The translations under genes and the position numbers were made by a program. The notes under the pieces were generated by a model. The model was not told the origin of the DNA. It saw only the letters and a list, made by a program, of their open reading frames with translations, and searched no databases. Below are positions 32,601-45,610 of a DNA stretch of 64,000 bases, one piece after another. This DNA is from Symbiodinium natans. Its lineage: Eukaryota; Sar; Dinophyceae; Suessiales; Symbiodiniaceae. The stretch covers positions 62,001 through 126,000 of the forward strand of contig CAJNDS010002747.1 in the NCBI GenBank assembly GCA_905221605.1. Reading direction: 5' to 3'. Numbering within the stretch: the stretch's first letter is position 1; every line of letters begins with the position of its first letter.

Positions 32601-35600
32601 AGGGGTGTCTCAGGAGCTCGAGTGAGATCTTGTGAGCCGTGCAGTGTGCATGTCACAAGAATTTTCTTGAGTACATGATGACTTTGCATTGCACGATGGT
32701 CTATGGCTGACCAAGGATCACGGGCAAGTTCCCAGGTTTTCTGTCGCCATCAGCAGGATTGAAGTTTGCCGATGTCCCCAATGGCCTTGCAGCCATTTCC
32801 AAAGTTCCTGCCGCAGGGTGGGGACAGATTCTGGCGTACATGGCCTTCTGCGAGGTCTCTCAGGATCAGTCTGCCGGAACTCCAGCCGCAGCCGGTGACT
32901 TCGGGTTCAAGGTCTTGACGTCCAGCGACCCCGCTGAGAAGACGAAAAAATTGTCAGCGGAGTTGGCCAACGGAAGGCTTGCGATGATGGCCATCATCGG
33001 CATGTTCTTTCAGGACACGTGACATGAGACAAACTTGTCCAACGTTGCATGAGCATGCGTTAGCCGCTAACTAGTTGCTGGCTGTTGCATTCAGCTTTTT
33101 TCCTCATGCTGCACGTCGCAGCGCGTTGTCAATGTGAAGGATGGACTCACTGGCAGTGCGTGGGGTGATTGGGCCAACTACACCGCCTCGCCGCTGCGTG
33201 CCTTCGAGAACGAGCTCGGTGTCCAGGATCCTGTTGGATTTTGGGACCCCGCCGGTTTTACGGCCGACGGAAGCGTGGAGGACTTCAAGCGTCGTCGCCA
33301 GACTGAAATCAAGCACGGCCGCATCGCCATGCTCGCGACAATGGGATACATCACGCCAGAGCGACTCAGATGACATGTAGTTCGTTCTGCGGGCGTGTTG
33401 CGTTAGGGCTGTCCCACGTTGCTCGAGTGAGATCTGGTGAACCGTGCAGCGTGCACGTCACCAGGTTTTTCTTGAGTACACATGATGACTTTGCATTGCC
33501 CGATGGTGTATGGCTGACCAAGGATCACGGGCAAGTTCCCAGGTTTTCTGTCGCCATCAGCAGGATTGAAGTTTGCCGATGTCCCCAATGGCCTTGCAGC
33601 CATTTCCAAGGTTCCTGCCGCAGGGTGGGGACAGATTCTGGCGTACATGGCCTTCTGCGAGGTCTCTCAGGATCAGTCTGCCGGAACTCCGGCCGCAGCC
33701 GGTGACTTCGGGTTCAAGGTCTTGACGTCCAGCGACCCCGCTGAGAAGACGAAAAAATTGTCAGCGGAGTTGGCCAACGGAAGGCTTGCGATGATGGCCA
33801 TCATCGGCATGTTCTTTCAGGACACGTGACATGAGACAAACTTGTCCAACGTTGCATGAGCATGCGTTAGTCACTAAACCAGCTGTTGCATTTAGCTTGT
33901 TTACATATGCTGCACGTCGCAGCGCGTTGTCAATGTGAAGGATGGACTCACTGGCAGTGCGTGGGGTGATTGGGCCAACTACACCGCCTCGCCGCTGCGT
34001 GCCTTCGAGAACGAGCTCGGTGTCCAGGATCCTGTTGGATTTTGGGACCCCGCCGGTTTTACGGCCGACGGAAGCGTGGAGGACTTCAAGCGTCGTCGCC
34101 AGACTGAAATCAAGCACGGTCGCATCGCCATGCTCGCGACAATGGGATACATCACGCCAGAGCGACTCAGATGACATGTAGTTCGTTCTGCATGCGTGTT
34201 GCGTTAGGCCTGTCTCACGTGCTCTAGTGAGATCTTGTTAGCCGTGCAGCGTGCACGTCTCAAGGTTTTGCTTGAGTACATGATGACTTTGCATTGCCCG
34301 ATGGTGTATGACTGACCAAGGATCACGGGCAAGTTCCCAGGTTTTCTGTCGCCATCAGCAGGATTGAAGTTTGCCGATGTCCCCAATGGCCTTGCAGCCA
34401 TTTCCAAGGTTCCTGCCGCAGGGTGGGGACAGATTCTGGCGTACATGGCCTTCTGCGAGGTCTCTCAGGATCAGTCTGCCGGAACTCCGGCCGCAGCCGG
34501 TGACTTCGGGTTCAAAGTCTTGACGTCCAGCGACCCCGCTGAGAAGACGAAAAAATTGTCAGCGGAGTTGGCCAACGGAAGGCTTGCAATGATGGCCATC
34601 ATCGGCATGTTCTTTCAGGACACGTGACATGAAACAAACTTGTCCAACGTTGCATGAGCGTGCGTTAGTCACTAACACCAGCTGTTGCATTCAGCTTGTT
34701 TACTTATGCTGCACGTCGCAGCGCGCTGTCAATGTGAAGGATGGACTCACTGGCAGCGCTTGGGGTGATTGGGCCAACTACACCGCCTCTCCGCTGCGTG
34801 CCTTCGAGAACGAGCTCGGTGTCCAGGATCCTGTTGGATTTTGGGACCCCGCCGGTTTTACGGCCGACGGAAGCGTGGAGGACTTCAAGCGTCGTCGCCA
34901 GACTGAAATCAAGCACGGCCGCATCGCCATGCTCGCGACAATGGGATACATCACGCCAGAGCGACTCAGATGACATGTAGTTCGTTCTGCGTGCGTGTTG
35001 CGTTAGGGCTGTCTCACGTGCTCGAGTGAGATCTTGTGAGCCGTGCAGCGTGCATGTCACAAGGTTTTCTTGAGTACATGATGACGTTGCATTGCACGAT
35101 GGTGTATGGCTGACCAAGGATCACGGGCAAGTTCCCAGGTTTTCTGTCGCCATCAGCAGGATTGAAGTTTGCCGATGTCCCCAATGGCCTTGCAGCCATT
35201 TCCAAGGTTCCTGCCGCAGGGTGGGGACAGATTCTGGCGTACATGGCCTTCTGCGAGGTCTCTCAGGATCAGTCTGCCGGAACTCCGGCCGCAGCCGGTG
35301 ACTTCGGGTTCAAGGTCTTGACGTCCAGCGACCCCGCTGAGAAGACGAAAAAATTGTCAGCGGAGTTGGCCAACGGAAGGCTTGCGATGATGGCCATCAT
35401 CGGCATGTTCTTTCAGGACACGTGACATGAGACAAACTTGTCCAACGTTGCATGAGCATGCGTTAGCCGCTAACTAGTTGCTAGCTGTTGCATTCAGCTT
35501 TTTTCCTTATGCTGCACGTCGCAGCGCGTTGTCAATGTGAAGGATGGACTCACTGGCAGTGCGTGGGGTGATTGGGCCAACTACACCGCCTCGCCGCTGC

Positions 35601-37236
35601 GTGCCTTCGAGAACGAGCTCGGTGTCCAGGATCCTGTTGGATTTTGGGACCCCGCCGGTTTTACGGCCGACGGAAGCGTGGAGGACTTCAAGCGTCGTCG
35701 CCAGACTGAAATCAAGCACGGCCGCATCGCCATGCTCGCGACAATGGGATACATCACGCCAGAGCGACTCAGATGACATGTAGTTCGTTCTGCGTGCGTG
35801 TTGCGTTAGGGCTGTCTCACGTTGCTCGAGTGAGATCTTGTGAGCCGTGCAGTGTGCATGTCACAAGATTTTCTTGAGTACATGATGACTTTGCATTGCA
35901 CGATGGTGTATGGCTGACCAAGGATCACGGGCAAGTTCCCAGGTTTTCTGTCGCCATCAGCAGGATTGAAGTTTGCCGATGTCCCCAATGGCCTTGCAGC
36001 CATTTCCAAGGTTCCTGCCGCAGGGTGGGGACAGATTCTGGCGTACATGGCCTTCTGCGAGGTCTCTCAGGATCAGTCTGCCGGAACTCCGGCCGCAGCC
36101 GGTGACTTCGGGTTCAAGGTCTTGACGTCCAGCGACCCCGCTGAGAAGACGAAAAAATTGTCAGCGGAGTTGGCCAACGGAAGGCTTGCGATGATGGCCA
36201 TCATCGGCATGTTCTTTCAGGACACGTGACATGAGACAAACTTGTCCAACGTTGCATGAGCATGCGTTAGCCGCTAACTAGTTGCTTGCTGTTGCATTCA
36301 GCTTTTTTCCTTATGCTGCACGTCGCAGCGCGTTGTCAATGTGAAGGATGGACTCACTGGCAGTGCGTGGGGTGATTGGGCCAACTACACCGCCTCGCCG
36401 CTGCGTGCCTTTGAGAACGAGCTCGGTGTCCAGGATCCTGTTGGATTTTGGGACCCCGCCGGTTTTACGGCCGACGGAAGCGTGGAGGACTTCAAGCGTC
36501 GTCGCCAGACTGAAATCAAGCACGGCCGCATCGCCATGCTCGCGACAATGGGATACATCACGCCAGAGCGACTCAGATGACATGTAGTTCGTTCTGTGTG
36601 CGTGTTGCGTTAGGGGTGTCTCACGTGCTCGAGTGAGATCTTGTGAGCCGTGCAGTGTGCATGTCACAAGAATTTTCTTGAGTACATGATGACGTTGCAT
36701 TGCACGATGGTCTATGGCTGACCAAGGATCACGGGCAAGTTCCCAGGTTTTCTGTCGCCATCAGCAGGATTGAAGTTTGCCGATGTCCCCAATGGCCTTG
36801 CAGCCATTTCCAAGGTTCCTGCCGCAGGGTGGGGGCAGATTCTGGCGTACATGGCCTTCTGCGAGGTCTCTCAGGATCAGTCTGCCGGAACTCCGGCCGC
36901 AGCCGGTGACTTCGGGTTCAAGGTCTTGACGTCCAGCGACCCCGCTGAGAAGACGAAAAAATTGTCAGCGGAGTTGGCCAACGGAAGGCTTGCGATGATG
37001 GCCATCATCGGCATGTTCTTTCAGGACACGTGACATGAGACAAACTTGTCCAACGTTGCATGAGCATGCGCTAGCCGCTAACTAGTTGCTAGCTGTTGCA
37101 TGCAGCTTGCTTCCTTATGCTGCACGTCGCAGCACCTGGTCACCTTGTCAATGCGCAGGACGGGCTCACCGGCAGTGCTTGGGGTGATTGGGCCAACTAC
37201 ACCGCCTCGCCGCTGCGTGCCGCAGCCGAGGCCTAA
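29659..37236 (+). CDS. LHC polyprotein gene 2 (8 units)
   Basis: Same architecture and product as gene 1. First-unit exons: 29659-29697, 29910-29943, 30058-30122, 30423-30457, 30663-30750, 30941-30991, 31174-~31273, ~31382-31429. A exons: 31540-31770, 32336-32556, 33140-33360, 33941-34161, 34740-34960, 35543-35763, 36347-36567. B exons: 31926-32223, 32716-33013, 33523-33820, 34321-34618, 35119-35416, 35923-36220, 36727-37024. Last exon 37159-37236. The first unit differs in protein from later ones (AFESELGVQAP, GSVENFKRRRATELKHG and VPQAGWGQILLYMAYCEASQ versus AFENELGVQDP, GSVEDFKRRRQTEIKHG and VPAAGWGQILAYMAFCEVSQ). The modules around 33941-34739 share private intron variants with gene 1's 23030-23828, which shows block duplication. 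Candidate leader exons lie at 27895 and 29014. Confidence 0.9.
30481..30567. repeat. Intronic TTTGCGGCATCC minisatellite (LHC gene 2)
   Basis: About seven copies of a 12-bp unit lie in the intron before the ITGKFPG exon. Copy number differs between paralogues: about four in gene 1 (near 20311-20360), five in gene 3 (near 40549-40598), and eight to nine in gene 4 (near 48924-49016). Confidence 0.85.
33434..33464 (+). other. Intronic stem-loop with compensatory arm change
   Basis: In the GC-AG intron 33361-33522 of gene 2, outer arms CTGGTGA and TCACCAG and inner arms CGTGCA and TGCACG pair fully (13 bp) around loop GCG, with a 2-nt bulge AC. In most other A-to-B introns the outer arms are CTTGTGA and TCACAAG. 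Both sides of one pair have changed here (T-A to G-C), keeping the stem. The element occurs in the same place in nearly all 24 repeated introns. Confidence 0.7.
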
Positions 37237-37948
37237 ACTTTTCTAAGCTCGCCTTTTAACCTCACACTGAGCCGGCCGCTCAGCCGGCGCGGCCCGCCGA
37301 GGGCAGTGTACAGAGCGGAGGCTCGCAAAAAAGGATCCAGCTCGCTACTGCGCAGGAACATGTCCTTAAAACCCCCCTGCGATCCTATGTGTCCGGTACA
37401 GAGATGTACAGACAACTTGATTGAAAGGGGTGCAGAGGGAGAAGATGGCGCTGCGGCCAGACCGGGCTTAGCTAGGCGCAGACGCTTGATGCAGCATGCT
37501 CCGCCGCAGGCTTTGTGTGGCCCTTGCAGATTCTGACTGGTACCTTAGATTTTCCTCCAGTCGCTGCAACATCTGCAACCATGCCCTCAAGCGGGGGGCC
37601 TCCAGATTGCGCGAGCTTGGGGCCGTTTGGGGTGACGGGGTGTCTGTCGTGTTGCAGATGCTTGTAGCAGGAGCACCGCCACCAGCAAGCCCCCTCCTCC
37701 CCTTCGAAATGATCCCAACGCCTTACCCGGCTTTGCTCTTCGCGAAAGAAAGATCGAGGACCTGCGCGCCCCCTTTTGGGGCGATTTTCAGTGGCTGAAA
37801 TGGCACCTTGATCCCAGGGTCAGAACATGTCGCAAGAGTCGCAACCGACGAAAGCCAGTTCGGATCTCCCAAGTACCTGGTTTAACCGAACACTGGCACT
37901 CACCAAACCCTGAAACAACCTGAACCCGGCAAAGGCCAGAAGACTGCC
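37237..37948. other. Spacer between LHC genes 2 and 3
   Basis: A near-identical copy of 27183-27894. It contains the GCCGGC hairpin at 37271-37288 and no recognised gene. Confidence 0.6.
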
Positions 37949-38032
37949 ATGGCTGTCGCCGCTGGTGCGGCGGCCACGTTGGCCTCTAGGGCAGCTTGGG
38001 CAGCAAGATGCAACAACGCCGTTGCAACTTGA
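37949..38032 (+). other. Candidate leader start of LHC gene 3
   Basis: Counterpart of 27895-27978, with one Ser-to-Asn change near the end of the short frame (CNNAVAT). Confidence 0.35.
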
Positions 38033-38452
38033 TGAAGCTCGCCGGGGTTGTGGTTCAGGGTTTGCAGGTGCGAAGTGGTGTGAAGAGGAAAGGCAGCAAA
38101 GTGTTATCGTGACGGGGTGGGTATGGATGTCATGTAGGCATGAACAAGGGAGGAAGAGGCGGAAAAGAGAGATGAGTTTTGCATGTTTCCATGCCCAGGC
38201 CTTCGTGCAGAGCAGTCCAGCCGGTCAGGCCCCAGCAGTACCGTGGGCTAGATTTTGCTGGAGCTCAGGTGTTTTTGGGCAAGTGTCACTCAATGTCACT
38301 CAAGCACTCAGCAGAGGCGCGGTCCAAGGCCCAAAGTCCAAGGCCAGGATAGCGGCAGCGCGATTGAAACCACGGACTGGGCGCGGGACGCAGGGAGCAG
38401 CATGGCGAAGCCAAAGGCCACAGGCGACGCTTCGCGAAGGCGCGTTCGGCGC

Positions 38453-38485
38453 AGGATGGCGCAGGATGGCGCAGGATGGCGCAGG
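38453..38485. repeat. GCGCAGGATG tandem decamer
   Basis: Three to four GGCGCAGGAT-type units lie between genes 2 and 3. The copy between genes 1 and 2 (about 28404-28430) has one unit fewer, while the copy between genes 3 and 4 (about 46822-46856) matches this one. Confidence 0.7.
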
Positions 38486-39069
38486 ACTGTGACGGGATCA
38501 CGATCCAGAGCGCAAGCTTTTGAACCCCATGGTGTCGGCAAACCGTCTTGGGATGTCTTGGGAATTTCGAAGAACGGTGGGAGATTCTATGCCCTTTTCG
38601 AGAAGGGCACGTTTGGCAAAGCGTTGCTGTCGATTTCGGACTCTTGCTTGGTCACGGCTGCAAAATCCGTGATGCCAGGGCAAGGCAGAAAGAACAAACG
38701 TCCCACACATTCCCACACCTGAGCTTTTCAAGCGACCCCTGTATTTGGTGGGCGGGTAGGGGGGCACGCGGGACATAGGGCATTTCGAGCTTCGAACTCC
38801 TTCGAAGCTCAGAAAGAATCTGCTCAATCCTCAAGGACTCAAGGTCGTACAATGTCATAGAACACACACACACACACACATTATCTCTCTCTCACACACA
38901 CGGGGTCACAGGCCGCTTTGTCAGCATGCCTGACACTGAGCGCAGGCTGCCCCGGAGCGAAGCAGCGTTCAGCTGCGCGGCCGAGTAGCGGCGCAGAGGA
39001 GCGCCGAAGGCGCAGTCAGCCGCCTTTGCCAAAGCGCGAACAAAGTGACGCTCCTGGACCTCTGACCAG

Positions 39070-39155
39070 GCAGCAGCTCCTCAAGCCTTCTTGGCTGCAC
39101 GACCGTGGCTTCGGCATCAGCCGCTCAGCGTTCTCAGGGAGCGTTTTCAGGGAGC
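39070..39155 (+). other. Candidate Ser-rich targeting exon, LHC gene 3
   Basis: Counterpart of 29014-29099, with the same upstream TGA and AG acceptor. Confidence 0.35.
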
Positions 39156-39731
39156 ACTCCGGCATGCGCCGGGGCGTGCGTGTGTGTGGGCTTCGGGTTG
39201 AAGAAAGGCGCAGAAAAGGCTCAGGGTAGCAGCGCCATCACTCCTCCCTCCCTCTCGCGCTGCAGGCCCTCCTAGCAGCGCAGCTCCGGGGCAAGGACCG
39301 GGTCCCCAGGGGGAGGGGTTCTCTCAGGTTCGGGGCTCGGGTTGCGAGACGTAGTTAGGGTCGGGTGATGTCTGGAGCGATTTTTTCCTGTTTCGGAGTG
39401 GGCTCTGAGTGCGGATGGGGAGCCCCACGCCTTGGGGGTACATGACTGGAGCATGTGGGGTTATCGGTTCTGGGGACTTTTCTGGTTTCAGTGGGGCCCT
39501 GCGACCTTTACCTCGCTCAGCCCAAAGAATTCCAAGTGCAGGCCAGCAGCCGCAAGTCCCAGGTGCGACGGGGGGGGCCTGCTTTGGGCTGGTGCTTTGG
39601 GCTGGAAGTGGGGCGGGCCTCTCCTTTGTGCCTGTGCCCCAAGAAGAATCAGAAAGATCCCAAGAAGATCCAAGAAGTATCCTGAAGTCCTAGTGATGTC
39701 CCCAGACCCCCCAAGGGACCTTCTGCCACAG

Positions 39732-42700
39732 GTGGTCGTCAGCGCCTTTGAGAGCGAGCTCGGCGTTCAGGTCCACGGTCTCCTTTCTTCTTGGACATTT
39801 TTGGACACTGGCTCGTGCGGCTGACATCGCTAGGACTACCGATAGAGCGCAGGCGTAGGTCAGAGAAATCCTGAGAGGTTTGCGTGCCGTTGTGTCGCCC
39901 TAGAGGAAGGCAGTTGACACTTTAGACCGGTTCAGAACATGAAGCCTTCCACGCACCTTCCGAACTGTCATGAGCTGCGCAGGCGCCCGTGGGCTTCTGG
40001 GACCCCGCCGGCCTGAGCGCCTTGGCTGGCGTTGGAGGGTTTGGGATCGCGGTTTGAGTTTCAGGGCCGGCGCTTGCCTTTAGCGCCTCCGTGCAAACCG
40101 AGAACGCCGAACCCGCCGCCCCGTGTGCAGGTGCGGACGGCAGCGTAGAGAACTTCAAGCGCCGACGGGCCACCGAGCTCAAGCACGGGCGCATTGCAAC
40201 TGGGCTGCATCCGTGCCGCGAGGATTCGCTCATGTTCGCCCAAATTCGCACATCGTATTATATCGTATTCATGAACATTGCGAATACGCACGTCCATAAG
40301 CCTCCCTGGTTTGTGCGCACCGGGATCTCCCGTGGAGAGTATGGTAACCACGTTATACAGGGTTTGCAGACATGTGCGTTCGCGGCTTCTCTTTCGCGAC
40401 CCCACGTTCGAGTGCCCCCCGCCAAGCATCCCAGCCTGGCACAATTTCTGCCGCCATCTCCGGGCGAAGACCCGAAGTGCCTGAGGCGATGCTGGCAACG
40501 ATGGGCTACATCACCCCAGAGCGGCTTGTCCCAAATTTTGTTGTTTGCGGCATCCTTTGCGGCATCCTTTTGCGGCATCCCTTGCGGCATCCCTTGCATC
40601 CTCCTTGACTTTTCCCCCCAGTAAGGAGCAGTTCTCAGACATGAGTGCAAGCAGACACGTGAAGCTGACCGCCGCGTCTTGGTCTGAGGATCACGGGCAA
40701 GTTCCCAGGGTACTTAAGCCCATCTGCCGGACTGAAGTTCGCCGACGTGCCCAATGGCCTGGCAGCCATCTCCAAGGTGCAAGGGTTGCCGGGGGAGGGG
40801 GGATGTTACTCGTAGGGCCTGCGTGCCTTAGACTCGTTCATCAGTCGCTTTTTTTCGCTCTCATGTCGTGAGCAGAGAATGGAGACGCGATCCACTTTCC
40901 GAATCTTTGCACTTCTTCGTCGCCCCTTCTCCCTTCGCAGTCTGCAGAGGTGCCCCAGGCTGGTTGGGGCCAGATCCTGCTGTACATGGCCTACTGCGAG
41001 GCCGGATCATGGGAGTCGCTGTGTCTTCTGCAGCCTGAAGCATCCTCTCATGCGTGCTCGAGGCCTCCCAGACGCAGGAGCCGGGCACCGCGGCCTATGC
41101 CGGAGACTTCGGCTTCAAGGTTCTCACCTCCAGCGACCCGGCCGAGAAGACCAAGAAGCTGAGCCTGGGTCGTGTCTTCAGAAGTGGGTTTTCGGGCGAC
41201 CTCTTTTTCAATGTTCGTGTGCTTTGGCGTGATGTCAAAAAGCAGCGGGGGAGGGGGTGGGCGTGAGAGGAGTGCCGAGTTGGCAAATGGCCGACTGGCG
41301 ATGATGGCCATCATCGGCATGCTCCGGGGCTGCAGACCAGAGTTCCCCAAAGTTGCCTCCTTCAAAAGAAGCCTGCGTAACAAGTTCGAGGACGCTCTTG
41401 CCGACCTTGTTGAACTGCTTGCATGTTGAGGTTCTTCCAGGATGGACTCACTGGCAGTGCCTGGGGTGATTGGGCCAACTACACCGCCTCGCCGCTGCGT
41501 GCCTTCGAGAACGAGCTCGGTGTCCAGGATCCTGTTGGATTTTGGGACCCCGCCGGTTTTACGGCCGACGGAAGCGTGGAGGACTTCAAGCGTCGTCGCC
41601 AGACTGAAATCAAGCACGGCCGCATCGCCATGCTCGCGACAATGGGATACATCACGCCAGAGCGACTCAGATGACATGTAGTTCGTTCTGCGTGCGTGTT
41701 GCGTTAGGGCTGTCCCACGTTGCTCGATTGAGATCTTGTGAGCCGTGCAGCGTGCATGTCACGAGGTTTTTCTTGAGTACATGATGACGTTGCATTGCAC
41801 GATGGTGTATGGCTGACCAAGGATCACGGGCAAGTTCCCAGGTTTTCTGTCGCCATCAGCAGGATTGAAGTTTGCCGATGTCCCCAATGGCCTTGCAGCC
41901 ATTTCCAAAGTTCCTGCCGCAGGGTGGGGACAGATTCTGGCGTACATGGCCTTCTGCGAGGTCTCTCAGGATCAGTCTGCCGGAACTCCGGCCGCCGCCG
42001 GTGACTTCGGGTTCAAGGTCTTGACGTCCAGCGACCCCGCTGAGAAGACGAAAAAATTGTCAGCGGAGTTGGCCAACGGAAGGCTTGCGATGATGGCCAT
42101 CATCGGCATGTTCTTTCAGGACACGTGACATGAGACAAACTTGTCCAACGTTGCATGAGCATGCGTTAGACGCTAACTAGTTGCTAGCTGTTGCATTCAG
42201 CTTTTTTCCTTATGCTGCACGTCGCAGCGCGTTGTCAATGTGAAGGATGGACTCACTGGCAGTGCGTGGGGTGATTGGGCCAACTACACCGCCTCGCCGC
42301 TGCGTGCCTTTGAGAACGAGCTCGGTGTCCAGGATCCTGTTGGATTTTGGGACCCCGCCGGTTTTACGGCCGACGGAAGCGTGGAGGACTTCAAGCGTCG
42401 TCGCCAGACTGAAATCAAGCACGGTCGCATCGCCATGCTCGCGACAATGGGATACATCACGCCAGAGCGACTCAGATGACATGTAGTTCGTTCTGCGTGC
42501 GTGTTGCGTTAGGGATACATCACTCCTGTCCTGTCATGAATTCGATATAGTTCGTTCTGCATGCGTGTTGCATTAGGGCTGTCTCATGTTGCTCGAGTGA
42601 GATCTTGTGAGCCGTGCAGCGTGCACGTCACAAGGTTTTTCTTGAGTACATGATGACGTTGCATTGGATGGTGTATGGCTGACCAAGGATCACGGGCAAG

Positions 42701-45610
42701 TTCCCAGGTTTTCTGTCGCCATCAGCAGGATTGAAGTTTGCCGATGTCCCCAATGGCCTTGCAGCCATTTCCAAGGTTCCTGCCGCAGGGTGGGGACAGA
42801 TTCTGGCGTACATGGCCTTCTGCGAGGTCTCTCAGGATCAGTCTGCCGGAACTTCGGCCGCAGCGGGTGACTTCGGGTTCAAGGTCTTGACGTCCAGCGA
42901 CCCCGCTGAGAAGACGAAAAAATTGTCAGCGGAGTTGGCCAACGGAAGGCTTGCGATGATGGCCATCATCGGCATGTTCTTTCAGGACACGTGACATGGG
43001 ACAAACTTGTCCAACGTTGCATGAGCATGCGTTAGACGCTAACTAGTTGCTAGCTGTTGCATTCAGCTTTTTTCCTTATGCTGCACGTCGCAGCGCGTTG
43101 TCAATGTGAAGGATGGACTCACTGGCAGTGCGTGGGGTGATTGGGCCACCTACACCGCCTCGCCGCTGCGTGCCTTCGAGAACGAGCTCGGTGTCCAGGA
43201 TCCTGTTGGATTTTGGGACCCCGCCGGTTTTACGGCCGACGGAAGCGTGGAGGACTTCAAGCGTCGTCGCCAGACTGAAATCAAGCACGGCCGCATCGCC
43301 ATGCTCGCGACAATGGGATACATCACGCCAGAGCGACTCAGATGACATGTAGTTCGTTCTGCGTGCGTGTTGCGTTAGGGCTGTCCCACGTTGCTCGAGT
43401 GAGATCTTGTGAGCCGTGCAGTGTGCATGTCACAAGAATTTTCTTGAGTACATGATGACTTTGCATTGCACGATGGTGTATGGCTGACCAAGGATCACGG
43501 GCAAGTTCCCAGGTTTTCTGTCGCCATCAGCAGGATTGAAGTTTGCCGATGTCCCCAATGGCCTTGCAGCCATTTCCAAGGTTCCTGCCGCAGGGTGGGG
43601 ACAGATTCTGGCGTACATGGCCTTCTGCGAGGTCTCTCAGGATCAGTCTGCCGGAACTCCGGCCGCAGCGGGTGACTTCGGGTTCAAGGTCTTGACGTCC
43701 AGCGACCCCGCTGAGAAGACGAAAAAATTGTCAGCGGAGTTGGCCAACGGAAGGCTTGCGATGATGGCCATCATCGGCATGTTCTTTCAGGAGACGTGAC
43801 ATGGGACAAACTTGTCCAACGTCGCATGAGCATGCGTTAGACGCTAACTAGTTGCTAGCTGTTGCATTCAGCTTTTTTCCTTATGCTGCACGTCGCAGCG
43901 CGTTGTCAATGTGAAGGATGGACTCACTGGCAGTGCGTGGGGTGATTGGGCCAACTACACCGCCTCGCCGCTGCGTGCCTTCGAGAACGAGCTCGGTGCC
44001 CAGGATCCTGTTGGATTTTGGGACCCCGCCGGTTTTACGGCCGACGGAAGCGTGGAGGACTTCAAGCGTCGTCGCCAGACTGAAATCAAGCACGGCCGCA
44101 TCGCCATGCTCGCGACAATGGGATACATCACGCCAGAGCGACTCAGATGACATGTAGTTCGTTCTGCGTGCGTGTTGCGTTAGGGGTGTCTCACGTGCTC
44201 GAGTGAGATCTTGTGAGCCGTGCAGTGTGCATGTCACAAGAATTTTCTTGAGTACATGATGACTTTGCATTGCACGATGGTCTATGGCTGACCAAGGATC
44301 ACGGGCAAGTTCCCAGGTTTTCTGTCGCCATCAGCAGGATTGAAGTTTGCCGATGTCCCCAATGGCCTTTCAGCCATTTCCAAGGTTCCTGCCGCAGGGT
44401 GGGGACAGATTCTGGCGTACATGGCCTTCTGCGAGGTCTCTCAGGATCAGTCTGCCGGAACTCCGGCCGCAGCCGGTGACTTCGGGTTCAAGGTCTTGAC
44501 GTCCAGCGACCCCGCTGAGAAGACGAAAAAATTGTCAGCGGAGTTGGCCAACGGAAGGCTTGCGATGATGGCCATCATCGGCATGTTCTTTCAGGACACG
44601 TGACATGAGACAAACTTGTCCAACGTTGCATGAGCATGCGTTAGCCGCTAACTAGTTGCTAGCTGTTGCATGCAGCTTGCTTCCTTATGCTGCACGTCGC
44701 AGCGCGTTGTCAATGTGAAGGATGGACTCACTGGCAGTGCGTGGGGTGATTGGGCCAACTACACCGCCTCGCCGCTGCGTGCCTTCGAGAACGAGCTCGG
44801 TGTCCAGGATCCTGTTGGATTTTGGGACCCCGCCGGTTTTACGGCCGACGGAAGCGTGGAGGACTTCAAGCGTCGTCGCCAGACTGAAATCAAGCACGGC
44901 CGCATCGCCATGCTCGCGACAATGGGATACATCACGCCAGAGCGACTCAGATGACATGTAGTTCGTTCTGCGTGCGTGTTGCGTTAGGGGTGTCTCACGT
45001 GCTCGAGTGAGATCTTGTGAGCCGTGCAGTGTGCATGTCACAAGAATTTTCTTGAGTACATGATGACTTTGCATTGCACGATGGTGAATGGCTGACCAAG
45101 GATCACGGGCAAGTTCCCAGGTTTTCTGTCGCCATCAGCAGGATTGAAGTTTGCCGATGTCCCCAATGGCCTTGCAGCCATTTCCAAGGTTCCTGCCGCA
45201 GGGTGGGGACAGATTCTGGCGTACATGGCCTTCTGCGAGGTCTCTCAGGATCAGTCTGCCGGAACTCCGGCCGCAGCCGGTGACTTCGGGTTCAAGGTCT
45301 TGACGTCCAGCGACCCCGCTGAGAAGACGAAAAAATTGTCAGCGGAGTTGGCCAACGGAAGGCTTGCGATGATGGCCATCATCGGCATGTTCTTTCAGGA
45401 CACGTGACATGAGACAAACTTGTCCAACGTTGCATGAGCATGCGCTAGCCGCTAACTAGTTGCTAGCTGTTGCATGCAGCTTGCTTCCTTATGCTGCACG
45501 TCGCAGCACCTGGTCACCTTGTCAATGCGCAGGACGGGCTCACCGGCAGTGCTTGGGGTGATTGGGCCAACTACACCGCCTCGCCGCTGCGTGCCGCAGC
45601 CGAGGCCTAA
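39732..45610 (+). CDS. LHC polyprotein gene 3 (6 units)
   Basis: Six-unit version, about 1,040 residues without leader. First-unit exons: 39732-39770, 39983-40016, 40131-40195, 40486-40520, 40689-40776, 40950-41000, 41063-~41162, ~41273-41320. A exons: 41431-41661, 42246-42466, 43112-43332, 43917-44137, 44721-44941. B exons: 41822-42119, 42688-42985, 43493-43790, 44297-44594, 45101-45398. Last exon 45533-45610. The intron at 41001-41062 is only 62 nt, against 182-183 in the other genes. Small protein changes occur: WATYTASP at 43112-43332, ELGAQDP at 43917-44137, AGTSAAAGD at 42688-42985, and a Leu-Ser instead of Leu-Ala in the NGL motif at 44297-44594. The intron at 42467-42687 carries a ~60-bp internal duplication shared with gene 1's 25650-25869. 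Confidence 0.9.
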
